Shown: positions 60,401 to 64,000 of the stretch, piece by piece | How the letters are laid out: every line of letters starts with the position of its first letter | How positions within the stretch are numbered: position 1 is the first letter of the stretch | Origin: Heliocidaris erythrogramma | Lineage: Eukaryota > Echinodermata > Echinoidea > Camarodonta > Echinometridae | Assembly (NCBI GenBank): GCA_025617745.1 | Contig: CM046853.1 | Coordinates: 64,675,024 to 64,739,023, forward strand | Reading direction: 5' to 3' | DNA: 64,000 nt | Notes under the pieces: generated by a model | What the model saw: the letters and a program-made list of their open reading frames with translations, nothing else | The model's database searches: none | What the model was told of the DNA's origin: nothing | Program-made: the position numbers and the translations under genes

Positions 60401-62425
60401 AGGAGAAACATCCATAGATTTAAAATACGTTAGTAAACTTGGTCTTTCCAAGAAGATGCTTGGTGGCATAGAAATATTTATATTTTAATTGTAACATTGA
60501 TGATTCAAGATAGTATCCCATTAAATTTCATCTTTATGATGTCCCTCCATTGCTTCTTGACCTACAGTACAGAGATGACAGCAAGAATGATGCCACCAAG
60601 ATCAACGATACCGAGCTAATGGGAGCCATCAGTACTCTAAGCAGACAGATTGAATTGATCAAGGCACCTCAAGGCAAGGCCAGGAACAACCCTGCCAGGT
60701 CATGCAAGGACATCTTCCTCAACAACGACAGGGCCGAGAGTGGTGAGTGGCCATCCCTTTTCTAGACTGGTTTTGATCTTCATATATACTGTAGACTATG
60801 TTGAGAATTGACCAGGTACCTTTCTGTTCCATGTAGGCTTGTGACTGTTGTGATTAAGCCCTGAAGGATAATTAGTAAGTCAAGTCTTGAGCTAATTTGA
60901 AATATCAATTCTTCCAAATTATGTGAGCTTTAGGCACATATGAATCTCATATTTTCAAATTGTATGTTTGTGCTTTTCGGTGATTTTGATTTCCGATAGG
61001 TTTTCTTTCATGTGTAGTTTGCTGGTCCAAACAACTCATCGACTGCATGATAGACAGAAGCCATATTCTCTCAAAATGCAATCAATTATTAACTAAAGAT
61101 CTGATTTATTTAGACCACTGAGTAAAATAACTCCAATGAATTTTGTTTGTATTTGTAGGATTCTACTGGATCGATCCCAACCTTGGATGCCACGAGGACG
61201 CCATCCAGGTCTATTGTGAGGAAGAGACTGGTGCTACCTGCGTACCTCCAACAAACAATAGAGTACGTACTACCTCAATGCTTCAAAGAATCACATTACA
61301 GAAAACTCCATTCCCATGTAACAGTTCCACAAATATTTTCTGATGAGATGTTTCTACAAGGTGTTTTTATAGAAATGGGGTGATTTAACAAATTGAAAAT
61401 GCTACTGAAGGAATTTTCTGGGTTAATGATGGTGTATTTAGCTCCAATCCAGCTAGTAGGAACTCTTCTTAAGATTTGAGCCAATCCATTTGCACTTTGT
61501 GTTTTATTGTTTTATATTGGATCTCTATTGTTAATAGAGGATGGGTTGTATTTGGTTGGTTAAAATAGTTTTGTTGTGTTCTCAATCATTTCTGTGTTGC
61601 TTAAATGCCTTCTCTTTGGTGAATACTCTACTAAAATATATCAATTCTCTTTGTCATGCAGGTCAGCAACATGACATGGTACATTGGCAAGACAAAGCGC
61701 GCCTTCTTCTCCAGCATGAATGGCGGAGAGAAGTTCGCTTACATCGAGGACCCCACCCAGATGACCTTCCTCCGTCTTCTCTCTACCAACGCCCGCCAGA
61801 CTGTCACCTACTACTGCAAGAACGTCCAAGGCAACCCTATCTTCCTCTCAAGCTCTGATGTCGAACTGGTAGATGATCAAAACAGCAAATTCAACTACAG
61901 GATACTTGAGGATGGCTGCTCAGTAAGTCCCTTAGATTTGTTCACCAAGGTTTTTTGTACCGGTATTTACAACAAAAAAAAAGTCTTTTTTGAAGCAAAT
62001 TGTGCTTGAAGCCAGTTTGATGAAAATAGATTAAAAGTGTGGTAAAGAAATATTCAGCCATTAACACTTTGTTTTTAATGGTACCAAAATTTATGTAGAA
62101 GTAGAGAAGTTTTGCATACACTCCTTTTTTTTTTTTATAGAAAACTCAGAATTATGTTTTATTTCAATGTTGTTTCTTATTTTGAAATAATGATTTATTT
62201 GCATCATCTTTGATAATGTTGATTGCCTCATGGTGTTTTTTCCTTGTTTTCTCTCCTTGTTTTCTCTCCATCTTGCAGAACTTATCATCAGAGTGGGGCA
62301 AGGCTGTCTACGAATATGAGACCAAGAAGACAACACGTCTGCCTATCGTTGATTTCGCCCCTGGTGAAGTTGGCAGTGAACGTCAGCAGTTTGGCCTGGA
62401 GATGGGACCTGTGTGCTTTTCATAA
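18370..62425 (+). CDS. COLP2alpha: Fibrillar procollagen with SURF-module N-propeptide, 54 exons, complete
   Basis: Secreted extracellular-matrix fibrillar collagen chain. Seen: 54 exons bounded by consensus splice sites join in one frame (11,262 bases including stop; 3,753 residues). Order: signal peptide, VWC domain, 16 four-cysteine SURF modules, short interrupted minor helix, N-telopeptide with Lys, 337 uninterrupted Gly-X-Y triplets, C-telopeptide with Lys, COLFI C-propeptide with seven cysteines. The start is the only ATG heading the signal peptide exon, and it lies in a collagen-type hairpin. Family knowledge: SURF modules in a fibrillar N-propeptide are known from echinoderm 2-alpha and 5-alpha chains, and 2-alpha was described as the homologue of pro-alpha2(I); the published 2-alpha array is, as I recall, 12 modules. 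Inference: 2-alpha type, because the second C-propeptide cysteine is missing as in pro-alpha2(I). A 5-alpha chain is the main alternative. VWC, SURF and COLFI assignments are strong; the exact chain name is less certain. Confidence 0.93.
22861..23075. mobile_element. TA-bounded inverted-repeat element in intron 1
   Basis: Left TACAGCCCTGGAAAAAATTA and right TTTTTGTCCATGGCTGTA are inverted; inner ATTATTAGACCAAG pairs with CTTGGTCTAATAAT. Tc1/mariner-like in shape, 215 bases. Confidence 0.78.
23177..23315. mobile_element. Foldback element, copy 2
   Basis: Same family as 9926-10064; the central block reads in the opposite direction (AAATTTGCTCTCAGCCAATC). Confidence 0.8.
23723..23861. mobile_element. 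Foldback element, copy 3
   Basis: Same family and same central orientation as 9926-10064 (GATTGGCTGAGAGCAAATTT). Only about 400 bases from copy 2, in opposite orientation. Confidence 0.82.
28926..29147 (+). CDS. COLP2alpha: Exon 2: von Willebrand factor C domain
   Basis: 222 bases, phase 1 to phase 1. Ten cysteines in the VWC/chordin-type order: PC, then EC, TC, TC, TC, DTC, KC, then the ECCPRC end. Spacing resembles the VWC of pro-alpha1(I), with a Trp before the second Cys (MKWKANEC). The acceptor follows a weak pyrimidine tract (CCCTCACAG) and the donor is GTGAGT. The domain commonly binds BMP/TGF-beta family ligands in fibrillar procollagens; here that is inferred from family only. Confidence 0.9.
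29148..30617 (+). other. Intron 2
   Basis: 1,470 bases. Starts with a tandem repeat of period about 141 bases (29210-29600). The remainder is pyrimidine-rich and shows no exon-like segment in phase. Confidence 0.7.
29210..29600. repeat. Tandem repeat of about 141 bases
   Basis: ATTCCTTGAACCTTCATATC at 29291 recurs at 29432 and, diverged, near 29574; TGTGAACCATCTTT and ACCACCAT blocks repeat in step. About 2.7 copies. Confidence 0.85.
30618..31049 (+). CDS. COLP2alpha: Exon 3: SURF module 1 (type A)
   Basis: 432 bases, 144 residues, phase 1 on both sides. SURF signature: LWKLNVWGS, then the cysteine pair [10 protein letters not shown] and the closing pair DCAPISEC. The module opens with alternating hydrophobic residues ([10 protein letters not shown]) and lacks the early Trp of B-type modules, so I call it type A. 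SURF modules are echinoderm N-propeptide domains reported to stay on mature fibrils. Confidence 0.9.
31909..32331 (+). CDS. COLP2alpha: Exon 4: SURF module 2 (type B)
   Basis: 423 bases, 141 residues, phase 1-1. Opens with LTWEIQAS (type B Trp), followed by [16 protein letters not shown], the pair GCTEYSYMC and the closing pair TCKGWPC. An N-V-T glycosylation sequon is present near residue 25 of the module. Confidence 0.9.
32643..33059 (+). CDS. COLP2alpha: Exon 5: SURF module 3 (type A)
   Basis: 417 bases, 139 residues, phase 1-1. [16 protein letters not shown] core; cysteines in DCNQVTHVC and KCIPYQC. Donor GTAGGA is slightly off consensus. Confidence 0.89.
33155..34066. mobile_element. 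TTAA-bounded inverted-repeat element in SURF intron 5
   Basis: Ends TTAAAGGAGAATTAACC (33155) and GGTTAATTCTCCTTTAA (34050-34066) are perfect inverted copies. Inner GGGGGCTGCCATTTT (33309) pairs with AAAATGGCAGCCCCC (about 33880). No transposase frame. Confidence 0.82.
34225..34662 (+). CDS. COLP2alpha: Exon 6: SURF module 4 (type B)
   Basis: 438 bases, 146 residues, phase 1-1. Opens with [24 protein letters not shown] core; cysteines in GCGAFPYLC and NCKLLQC. Confidence 0.9.
34855..35700 (+). CDS. COLP2alpha: Exon 7: SURF modules 5 (A) and 6 (B) fused in one exon
   Basis: 846 bases, 282 residues, phase 1-1: exactly two modules of about 141. Module 5: [32 protein letters not shown]. Module 6 opens with [40 protein letters not shown]. 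The intron that normally separates modules at a split glycine codon is absent after VPCEG. An alternative acceptor at 34824 would add 30 bases, but the GATGTC-type start matches modules 7, 9 and 11. Confidence 0.9.
36022..36864 (+). CDS. COLP2alpha: Exon 8: SURF modules 7 (A) and 8 (B) fused in one exon
   Basis: 843 bases, 281 residues, phase 1-1. Module 7: [32 protein letters not shown]. Module 8 opens with [40 protein letters not shown]. As in exon 7, the intron between the A and B modules is missing, here after VSCSG. Sequons N-L-T (module 7) and N-S-S (module 8) are present. Confidence 0.9.
37211..37633 (+). CDS. COLP2alpha: Exon 9: SURF module 9 (type A, divergent)
   Basis: 423 bases, 141 residues, phase 1-1. 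The usual GS...DGSG stretch is replaced: [16 protein letters not shown]. Cysteines in TCEQAGYVC and SCERIEC. The LSAY and SCERxEC features are shared with module 16. Confidence 0.88.
37808..38236 (+). CDS. COLP2alpha: Exon 10: SURF module 10 (type B)
   Basis: 429 bases, 143 residues, phase 1-1. The first 47 codons precede any ATG but stay open in frame: the exon starts at 37808 with [15 protein letters not shown]. Core [16 protein letters not shown]; cysteines in GCTDFRYLC and SCKRMAC. Confidence 0.89.
38423..38854 (+). CDS. COLP2alpha: Exon 11: SURF module 11 (type A)
   Basis: 432 bases, 144 residues, phase 1-1. [16 protein letters not shown] core; cysteines in SCTEARYLC and SCVDMTAQC, where the closing pair is spaced by six instead of four residues. 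Confidence 0.89.
39064..39468 (+). CDS. COLP2alpha: Exon 12: SURF module 12 (type B, shortest)
   Basis: 405 bases, 135 residues, phase 1-1, the shortest module of the array. Opens with [24 protein letters not shown] core; cysteines in [10 protein letters not shown] (one extra residue) and SCKQREC. Confidence 0.89.
39721..40155 (+). CDS. COLP2alpha: Exon 13: SURF module 13 (type A)
   Basis: 435 bases, 145 residues, phase 1-1. [16 protein letters not shown] core; cysteines in SCSEVQHLC and [10 protein letters not shown] (closing pair spaced by seven). Confidence 0.89.
40466..40891 (+). CDS. COLP2alpha: Exon 14: SURF module 14 (type B)
   Basis: 426 bases, 142 residues, phase 1-1. Opens with [24 protein letters not shown] core; cysteines in [10 protein letters not shown] and RCQEHEC. 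Confidence 0.89.
41177..41608 (+). CDS. COLP2alpha: Exon 15: SURF module 15 (type A)
   Basis: 432 bases, 144 residues, phase 1-1. [16 protein letters not shown] core; cysteines in TCDDVQYIC and QCFNVRC. Confidence 0.89.
41989..42408 (+). CDS. COLP2alpha: Exon 16: SURF module 16 (terminal, A-like)
   Basis: 420 bases, 140 residues, phase 1-1. [16 protein letters not shown] core; cysteines in DCTASNYLC and SCERLEC. It follows another A module, breaking the A-B alternation. The exon ends with AKK and one base of the next codon, so a two-base start is needed downstream; the 14-base exon 17 supplies it. Confidence 0.88.
42781..42811. repeat. Poly-T and CT microsatellite
   Basis: Nine or more T followed by about ten CT units in the intron before the microexon; may add to its pyrimidine tract. 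Confidence 0.9.
42860..42873 (+). CDS. COLP2alpha: Exon 17: 14-base microexon
   Basis: Too short to stand out as a reading frame. It is preceded by CATCAG and followed by GTAAGT. Its bases complete the proline codon left by exon 16 and add A-G-Q-Y, changing the phase from 1 to 0. Without it, exon 16 (phase 1) cannot join exon 18 (phase 0) in frame. Confidence 0.82.
43333..43398 (+). CDS. COLP2alpha: Exon 18: start of minor triple helix
   Basis: 66 bases, 22 residues, phase 0. Five triplets [15 protein letters not shown] followed by a non-helical DINSA. An R-G-D sequence spans the first two triplets. Confidence 0.88.
43656..43703 (+). CDS. COLP2alpha: Exon 19: minor helix
   Basis: 48 bases, 16 residues, phase 0. 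NFPP completes the interruption, then four triplets ([12 protein letters not shown]). Confidence 0.88.
43986..44039 (+). CDS. COLP2alpha: Exon 20: minor helix, 54 bases
   Basis: Six triplets from GPS to GPR, phase 0, classical 54-base collagen exon. Confidence 0.9.
44339..44497 (+). CDS. COLP2alpha: Exon 21: end of minor helix, N-proteinase region and N-telopeptide
   Basis: 159 bases, 53 residues, phase 0. Eight triplets (GNP to GKS), then a non-helical segment with an A-Q dipeptide (VASAQTTSF), a Lys in FNKGP, and YQYPQAQAA before the main helix. By analogy with vertebrate chains, A-Q or P-Q would be the N-proteinase bond and the Lys the N-telopeptide cross-link donor. Whether the propeptide is removed is open: SURF modules are reported on mature sea urchin fibrils. 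Confidence 0.88.
44919..44963 (+). CDS. COLP2alpha: Exon 22: main helix residues 1-15
   Basis: 45 bases, phase 0, GTP to GSR. Vertebrate type I genes also begin the main helix with a 45-base exon (exon 7). Confidence 0.9.
45387..45440 (+). CDS. COLP2alpha: Exon 23: main helix residues 16-33
   Basis: 54 bases, six triplets GPQ to GPP, starts at Gly, donor GTAAGT. Confidence 0.92.
45676..45729 (+). CDS. COLP2alpha: Exon 24: main helix residues 34-51
   Basis: 54 bases, six triplets GNS to GSD, donor GTAAGT. Confidence 0.92.
46174..46227 (+). CDS. COLP2alpha: Exon 25: main helix residues 52-69
   Basis: 54 bases, six triplets GDD to GTP. The donor is GTTAGT rather than GTAAGT. Confidence 0.9.
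46714..46767 (+). CDS. COLP2alpha: Exon 26: main helix residues 70-87, N-terminal cross-link lysine
   Basis: 54 bases, six triplets. Contains GMK-GHQ with Lys at helix residue 84, matching the vertebrate alpha1(I) cross-link site GMK-GHR at residue 87 after a 3-residue numbering offset. Confidence 0.92.
46860..47068 (+). mobile_element. 3' end of a retrotransposon with TGGAT-type tail
   Basis: A diverged coding-like segment (AACTCAAGACATACCTATTT) leads to a conserved-looking tail TATTGGCGCTTTTTAAATAC and ends in repeated TGGAT units. The pattern is that of truncated LINE 3' ends common in aquatic deuterostomes. Confidence 0.6.
47278..47376 (+). CDS. COLP2alpha: Exon 27: main helix residues 88-120
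   Basis: 99 bases, eleven triplets GLP to GPA; equals vertebrate exons 12 and 13 combined (54+45). Confidence 0.92.
47793..47945 (+). CDS. COLP2alpha: Exon 28: main helix residues 121-171
   Basis: 153 bases, seventeen triplets GPS to GAK; equals vertebrate exons 14-16 combined (54+45+54). Confidence 0.92.
48311..48409 (+). CDS. COLP2alpha: Exon 29: main helix residues 172-204
   Basis: 99 bases, eleven triplets GDA to GPP; same size as vertebrate exon 17. Confidence 0.92.
48441..48636. repeat. Four tandem copies of a 49-base unit
   Basis: AAGGATTCAGTGGTTACAAC starts at 48441, 48490, 48539 and 48588 with only scattered changes. Confidence 0.93.
48925..49023 (+). CDS. COLP2alpha: Exon 30: main helix residues 205-237
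   Basis: 99 bases, eleven triplets GVP to GPP. With exon 31 it totals 198 bases, the sum of vertebrate exons 18-20, but the internal junction is placed differently. Confidence 0.92.
49332..49478 (+). mobile_element. Fragment of the SINE seen at 2371-2655
   Basis: The GGATTTATTCCTTGAAATGC and GCTGCCGGAGCTAAAGCC blocks are the reverse complement of the 2371-2655 body, followed by a (TTA)n tail at 49460-49478. The tRNA-like head is missing. Confidence 0.65.
49669..49767 (+). CDS. COLP2alpha: Exon 31: main helix residues 238-270
   Basis: 99 bases, eleven triplets GPA to GPR, donor GTAAGT. Confidence 0.92.
50194..50247 (+). CDS. COLP2alpha: Exon 32: main helix residues 271-288
   Basis: 54 bases, six triplets GET to GER. 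The donor is GTTAGT. Confidence 0.91.
50466..50519 (+). CDS. COLP2alpha: Exon 33: main helix residues 289-306
   Basis: 54 bases, six triplets GPR to GER. Exons 32+33 equal vertebrate exon 21 (108). Confidence 0.92.
50909..51475 (+). CDS. COLP2alpha: Exon 34: main helix residues 307-495, giant 567-base exon
   Basis: 567 bases, 63 uninterrupted Gly-X-Y triplets from GPM to GAR, far larger than typical collagen helix exons. Its size equals the sum of vertebrate exons 22-30 (54+99+54+99+54+54+54+54+45), implying loss of eight introns or retention of an unsplit ancestor. Contains GLPGER at residues 328-333, a sequence bound by collagen-binding integrins when hydroxylated in vertebrates. Confidence 0.93.
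51894..51992 (+). CDS. COLP2alpha: Exon 35: main helix residues 496-528
   Basis: 99 bases, eleven triplets GER to GAT; same size as vertebrate exon 31. Confidence 0.92.
52305..52358 (+). CDS. COLP2alpha: Exon 36: main helix residues 529-546
   Basis: 54 bases, six triplets GPP to GLQ. The following intron begins almost at once with a minisatellite. Confidence 0.92.
52371..52941. repeat. Intronic AT-rich minisatellite, about 570 bases
   Basis: Dozens of 12-15-base units built on CATAGATTATATC, with variants CCCATAGATTAT, CTCATAGATTAT and CTTATTGATTAT. Units are arranged in higher-order blocks of about 70-100 bases that themselves repeat. Confidence 0.93.
53321..53374 (+). CDS. COLP2alpha: Exon 37: main helix residues 547-564
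   Basis: 54 bases, six triplets GPP to GPP. Exons 36+37 equal vertebrate exon 32 (108). Confidence 0.92.
53867..53920 (+). CDS. COLP2alpha: Exon 38: main helix residues 565-582
   Basis: 54 bases, six triplets GPS to GDR, donor GTGAGT. Confidence 0.92.
54361..54414 (+). CDS. COLP2alpha: Exon 39: main helix residues 583-600
   Basis: 54 bases, six triplets GPV to GER. Ends in GLPGER (595-600); with exon 40 this reads GER-GDN, creating R-G-D across the splice junction. Confidence 0.92.
54844..54897 (+). CDS. COLP2alpha: Exon 40: main helix residues 601-618
   Basis: 54 bases, six triplets GDN to GDP; contains a second R-G-D (GQR-GDP). Confidence 0.92.
55218..55271 (+). CDS. COLP2alpha: Exon 41: main helix residues 619-636
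   Basis: 54 bases, six triplets GDQ to GPP, donor GTAAGT. Confidence 0.92.
55737..55844 (+). CDS. COLP2alpha: Exon 42: main helix residues 637-672
   Basis: 108 bases, twelve triplets GRP to GPQ; same size as vertebrate exon 37. The donor GTAGTG is off consensus. Confidence 0.91.
56194..56301 (+). CDS. COLP2alpha: Exon 43: main helix residues 673-708
   Basis: 108 bases, twelve triplets GPL to GAQ; equals vertebrate exons 38+39. Donor GTACGT. Confidence 0.92.
56742..56903 (+). CDS. COLP2alpha: Exon 44: main helix residues 709-762
   Basis: 162 bases, eighteen triplets GPP to GQT; same size as vertebrate exon 40. Contains R-G-D in GDR-GDK. Confidence 0.92.
57291..57398 (+). CDS. COLP2alpha: Exon 45: main helix residues 763-798, collagenase-site region
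   Basis: 108 bases, twelve triplets GPA to GAP; same size as vertebrate exon 41. Triplets 772-783 read [12 protein letters not shown], aligned to vertebrate GIA GQR GVV GLP, so the usual Gly-Ile/Leu collagenase bond is replaced by Gly-Pro. Confidence 0.92.
57479..57503. repeat. Poly-T then poly-G tract
   Basis: About eleven T followed by about thirteen G in an intron. Confidence 0.9.
57871..57978 (+). CDS. COLP2alpha: Exon 46: main helix residues 799-834
   Basis: 108 bases, twelve triplets GEA to GMP; same size as vertebrate exon 42. Confidence 0.92.
58457..58564 (+). CDS. COLP2alpha: Exon 47: main helix residues 835-870
   Basis: 108 bases, twelve triplets GSD to GPI. Exons 47+48 (216) equal vertebrate exons 43-45 with one junction moved. 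Confidence 0.92.
59006..59113 (+). CDS. COLP2alpha: Exon 48: main helix residues 871-906
   Basis: 108 bases, twelve triplets GAP to GPA, donor GTAAGT. Confidence 0.92.
59489..59650 (+). CDS. COLP2alpha: Exon 49: main helix residues 907-960, C-terminal cross-link lysine
   Basis: 162 bases, eighteen triplets GPA to GTR; equals vertebrate exons 46+47. Contains GHK-GHT with Lys at residue 927, matching the vertebrate residue 930 cross-link site (GxK-GHx). Confidence 0.92.
59925..60158 (+). CDS. COLP2alpha: Exon 50: end of main helix and C-telopeptide
   Basis: 234 bases, 78 residues, phase 0. Helix residues 961-1011 end in five GPP triplets, the usual nucleating end of fibrillar helices. A non-helical telopeptide of about 27 residues follows, starting GQVQSSYG and containing a Lys in SGGKGP, the probable C-telopeptide cross-link residue. 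It is rich in Tyr and Ser. Confidence 0.92.
60568..60742 (+). CDS. COLP2alpha: Exon 51: start of C-propeptide
   Basis: 175 bases, phase 0 to 1. Begins YRDDSKND; the C-proteinase bond is probably before one of the Asp residues. It then has a helical oligomerisation stretch ([11 protein letters not shown]) and NPARSCKDI with the first propeptide cysteine. The second cysteine of pro-alpha1(I), six residues later, is absent. Confidence 0.9.
61159..61262 (+). CDS. COLP2alpha: Exon 52: C-propeptide, calcium-binding loop
   Basis: 104 bases, phase 1 to 0. [19 protein letters not shown] matches the fibrillar calcium loop D-x-N-x-x-C-x-x-D, with further Cys in VYC and ATC that take part in chain linkage in the family. 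Confidence 0.93.
61662..61922 (+). CDS. COLP2alpha: Exon 53: C-propeptide, COLFI core
   Basis: 261 bases, 87 residues, phase 0. Contains a sequon [19 protein letters not shown] and ILEDGCS, all standard COLFI blocks. The vertebrate glycosylation site before the YHCKN block is absent. Base composition is more GC-rich than the surrounding exons. Confidence 0.93.
62279..62425 (+). CDS. COLP2alpha: Exon 54: C-propeptide end and stop codon
   Basis: 147 bases including TAA at 62423-62425. A sequon N-L-S opens the exon. [12 protein letters not shown] and the terminal GPVCFS match the closing blocks of fibrillar C-propeptides (vertebrate LPxxDxAP and GPVCF). Confidence 0.94.
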   Translation, partial: NLSSEWGKAVYEYETKKTTRLPIVDFAPGEVGSERQQFGLEMGPVCFS

Positions 62426-63706
62426 AAATCCTAGTTCTTAAACTAATTAAGTCGTAGCTAATTGACTGATGCCAGGATCGACTCCAACGCAGCTCTCCCC
62501 AAAAGACTCTTGACTCTTTCTCTCTCTCTATCGTGTCCCTTTTGTGCCAGTATTACGACGCTGTCCGTCAAGATCTGGTCTAGTTTTGTGTGAATATTAC
62601 CAGGTCTCCAATCAATCCCGTAGTTACCATCTCACTTTTGTATATTCGAGGCTAGAGGAAAATGTGAAAGCATTTTTTGGACATGAGGAATAAGTGTGGA
62701 TTGAGAAAAAAAAAAAATAAGCCTCTGTTATTTTAAGCTGCTGCGGAGTCCGAGCTGGCCCATTTTTTTATTGAAACTAAACAAAACAAGTCTCTCCACA
62801 ATATTCTTGTTTAGAGATATGTTTAAAAATGTGCATTTGGTGCTTGATGTCAGTATTCCAAATTGAGGGTCTTGAAACAAAATCAATGTTGTTTTAATAT
62901 CAGTGTGTTAATTTTCTTGTGCTTGGATGAATATAGAAGATTGATTGTTGTAAGTACAGATTAGTACAGGAACTAGCTAGACCTAATTATGTAGCTATAG
63001 TTGTGTCTAGTATCTATTTTTCTCTTCTATTTCTCAACCAGTTGTCAGCTGCCATAACTTGCCTTTTTATAGGAGGTCCTAGATAGATAGCTTTCTTTTT
63101 TATATGTTTATAAGCTTATTCAACCCTTTAGTGGGTAACACAAAGATCGTGCTATCACACCAATCAATCAATATGTATATTAGTGTTTTCACTGCATGTC
63201 CTTTTCACATGGTGCTCTTAAACTATAAATATTCTTTTTCAAAGTTTGTGAATAGTAGGGAAAGTTTTGGTTTTATCTTGTGATTCCTCAGGAATATTTT
63301 CAATCATGTCTTGCCAACATTTTTTTAATGAAACAGAAAATTAAAGTCCATGAACATATGACCGTGAAGAAACCTTATATTTTTATAGAAATTGTAAGGT
63401 GAGAAGTTTTTATTGCAAATTAAAAAAAGACCACATGTGTGCTACGGGAAATTTTACTGTGCTGAAATTCTCTTCTTTTTGTGTACAATTTTGATGTGTT
63501 GAATGATGTGGTACAAGTTTTTATGTTTGTGTGGAAGGAAGCGATGGTATTTGAAACAAGGATGTTTGCAAAATGATGTTCTTTTATGTCTTCAAATTTC
63601 AGAGTGGTTTGTTTTGTGCTCTAATTCCGGACGAACACATTGAATGAAAACAAAGCTGTTAAAAGCAAGTTTGCAAGCTTTACAAGAGCTCTGAAAAATT
63701 AATAAA
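62426..63706 (+). other. 3' UTR with candidate poly(A) signals
   Basis: AT-rich non-coding sequence after the stop. AATAAA occurs at 63701-63706, 63735-63740 and 63794-63799. The first gives a UTR of about 1.3 kb, but the site used cannot be decided. A poly-A-like run at about 62706 followed by ATAAGC is probably not a processing site. Confidence 0.55.
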
Positions 63707-63854
63707 GGAGATTTAGTTAAAACCAGTGAAATACAATAAAATATGAGAATATCTTGCCCCAAAACGAAAACTAAAAATCCAAGCTCCAGTGAAAATAAAC
63801 AGAAATTTCACATAATATAATAATTTGTACATGCAATTCAATGAAAACACTTAA

Positions 63855-64000
63855 GGAATTTCAAATTTCAAATTGACTGAAATGGTACTGTCACTGTGAA
63901 GTAGTGCAGTCAACTTTCCTATTTGCTCCAACACACAAAATGACTAAAATGCTTAACTTTGTAGGATCTTTTCTTTTTGAGGACCTATAACAATGTGCTA
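63855..64000. mobile_element. Partial copy of the 15957-16548 element, cut by the window end
   Basis: Matches 16103-16257 in order: ATTTCAAATT, TGTCACTGTGA, GCTCCAACACACA, ATGACTAAAATG, GAGGACCTATAACAAT. Same orientation. It begins within or just after the 3' UTR. Confidence 0.82.

Larger units (their letters stand above)
44964..60567 (+). other. Introns of the helix region
   Basis: Twenty-nine introns of about 220 to 960 bases, all in phase 0 and all splitting before a Gly codon except the last. Identified contents: a retrotransposon 3' end (46860-47068), a 49-base tandem repeat (48441-48636), a SINE fragment (49332-49478), a minisatellite (52371-52941) and a poly-T/poly-G tract (57479-57503). 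No other structure could be supported. Confidence 0.75.

Overview
This window is animal genomic DNA and almost certainly comes from an echinoderm, most likely a sea urchin. It carries one complete, intron-rich gene on the + strand. The gene encodes a fibrillar procollagen whose N-propeptide contains a long array of SURF (sea urchin fibrillar) modules, a four-cysteine domain known from echinoderm fibrillar collagens. I read it as the 2-alpha (COLP2alpha-type) chain, the echinoderm relative of vertebrate pro-alpha2(I). The species cannot be named from the sequence.

Layout. Positions 1 to about 18,177 hold no gene I can support. The stretch is AT-rich and full of short transposon-like elements (TTAA- and TA-bounded inverted-repeat elements, foldback elements, a tRNA-derived SINE) and tandem repeats. 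A candidate promoter lies at 18,178-18,273. Exon 1 (18,370-18,466) encodes the signal peptide. Its start codon sits in the loop of an RNA hairpin that matches the collagen 5' stem-loop of vertebrate type I and III collagen mRNAs. Intron 1 is 10.5 kb. Exon 2 encodes a ten-cysteine von Willebrand factor C domain. Exons 3-16 (30,618-42,408) encode 16 SURF modules, mostly as alternating A- and B-type pairs. A 14-base microexon and four short exons (42,860-44,497) encode the minor triple helix and N-telopeptide. Exons 22-50 (44,919-60,158) encode an uninterrupted Gly-X-Y helix of 337 triplets and the C-telopeptide. Exons 51-54 (60,568-62,425) encode the C-propeptide, ending in a TAA stop. A 3' UTR of about 1.3 kb follows, and the window ends inside a second copy of a mobile element also seen at 15,957-16,548.

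All 54 exons join in one open frame with matching phases, giving 11,262 coding bases and a predicted protein of 3,753 residues. The main helix, at 1,011 residues, is one triplet shorter than the usual vertebrate 1,014. Its exon sizes equal sums of consecutive vertebrate type I exon sizes as I recall them, and the two helical cross-link lysines keep their 843-residue spacing. These independent checks suggest that the exon model is complete.

Function. The C-propeptide would start chain trimerisation, the helix and telopeptides would build the fibril, and the large SURF-bearing N-propeptide would project from or remain on the fibril surface. The C-propeptide has seven cysteines, lacking the second one as in pro-alpha2(I), so the chain probably works in a heterotrimer. 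The most notable observations are the 5' stem-loop, the 16-module A/B SURF array with two intron-less module pairs, the 14-base microexon, and an altered collagenase-site region.
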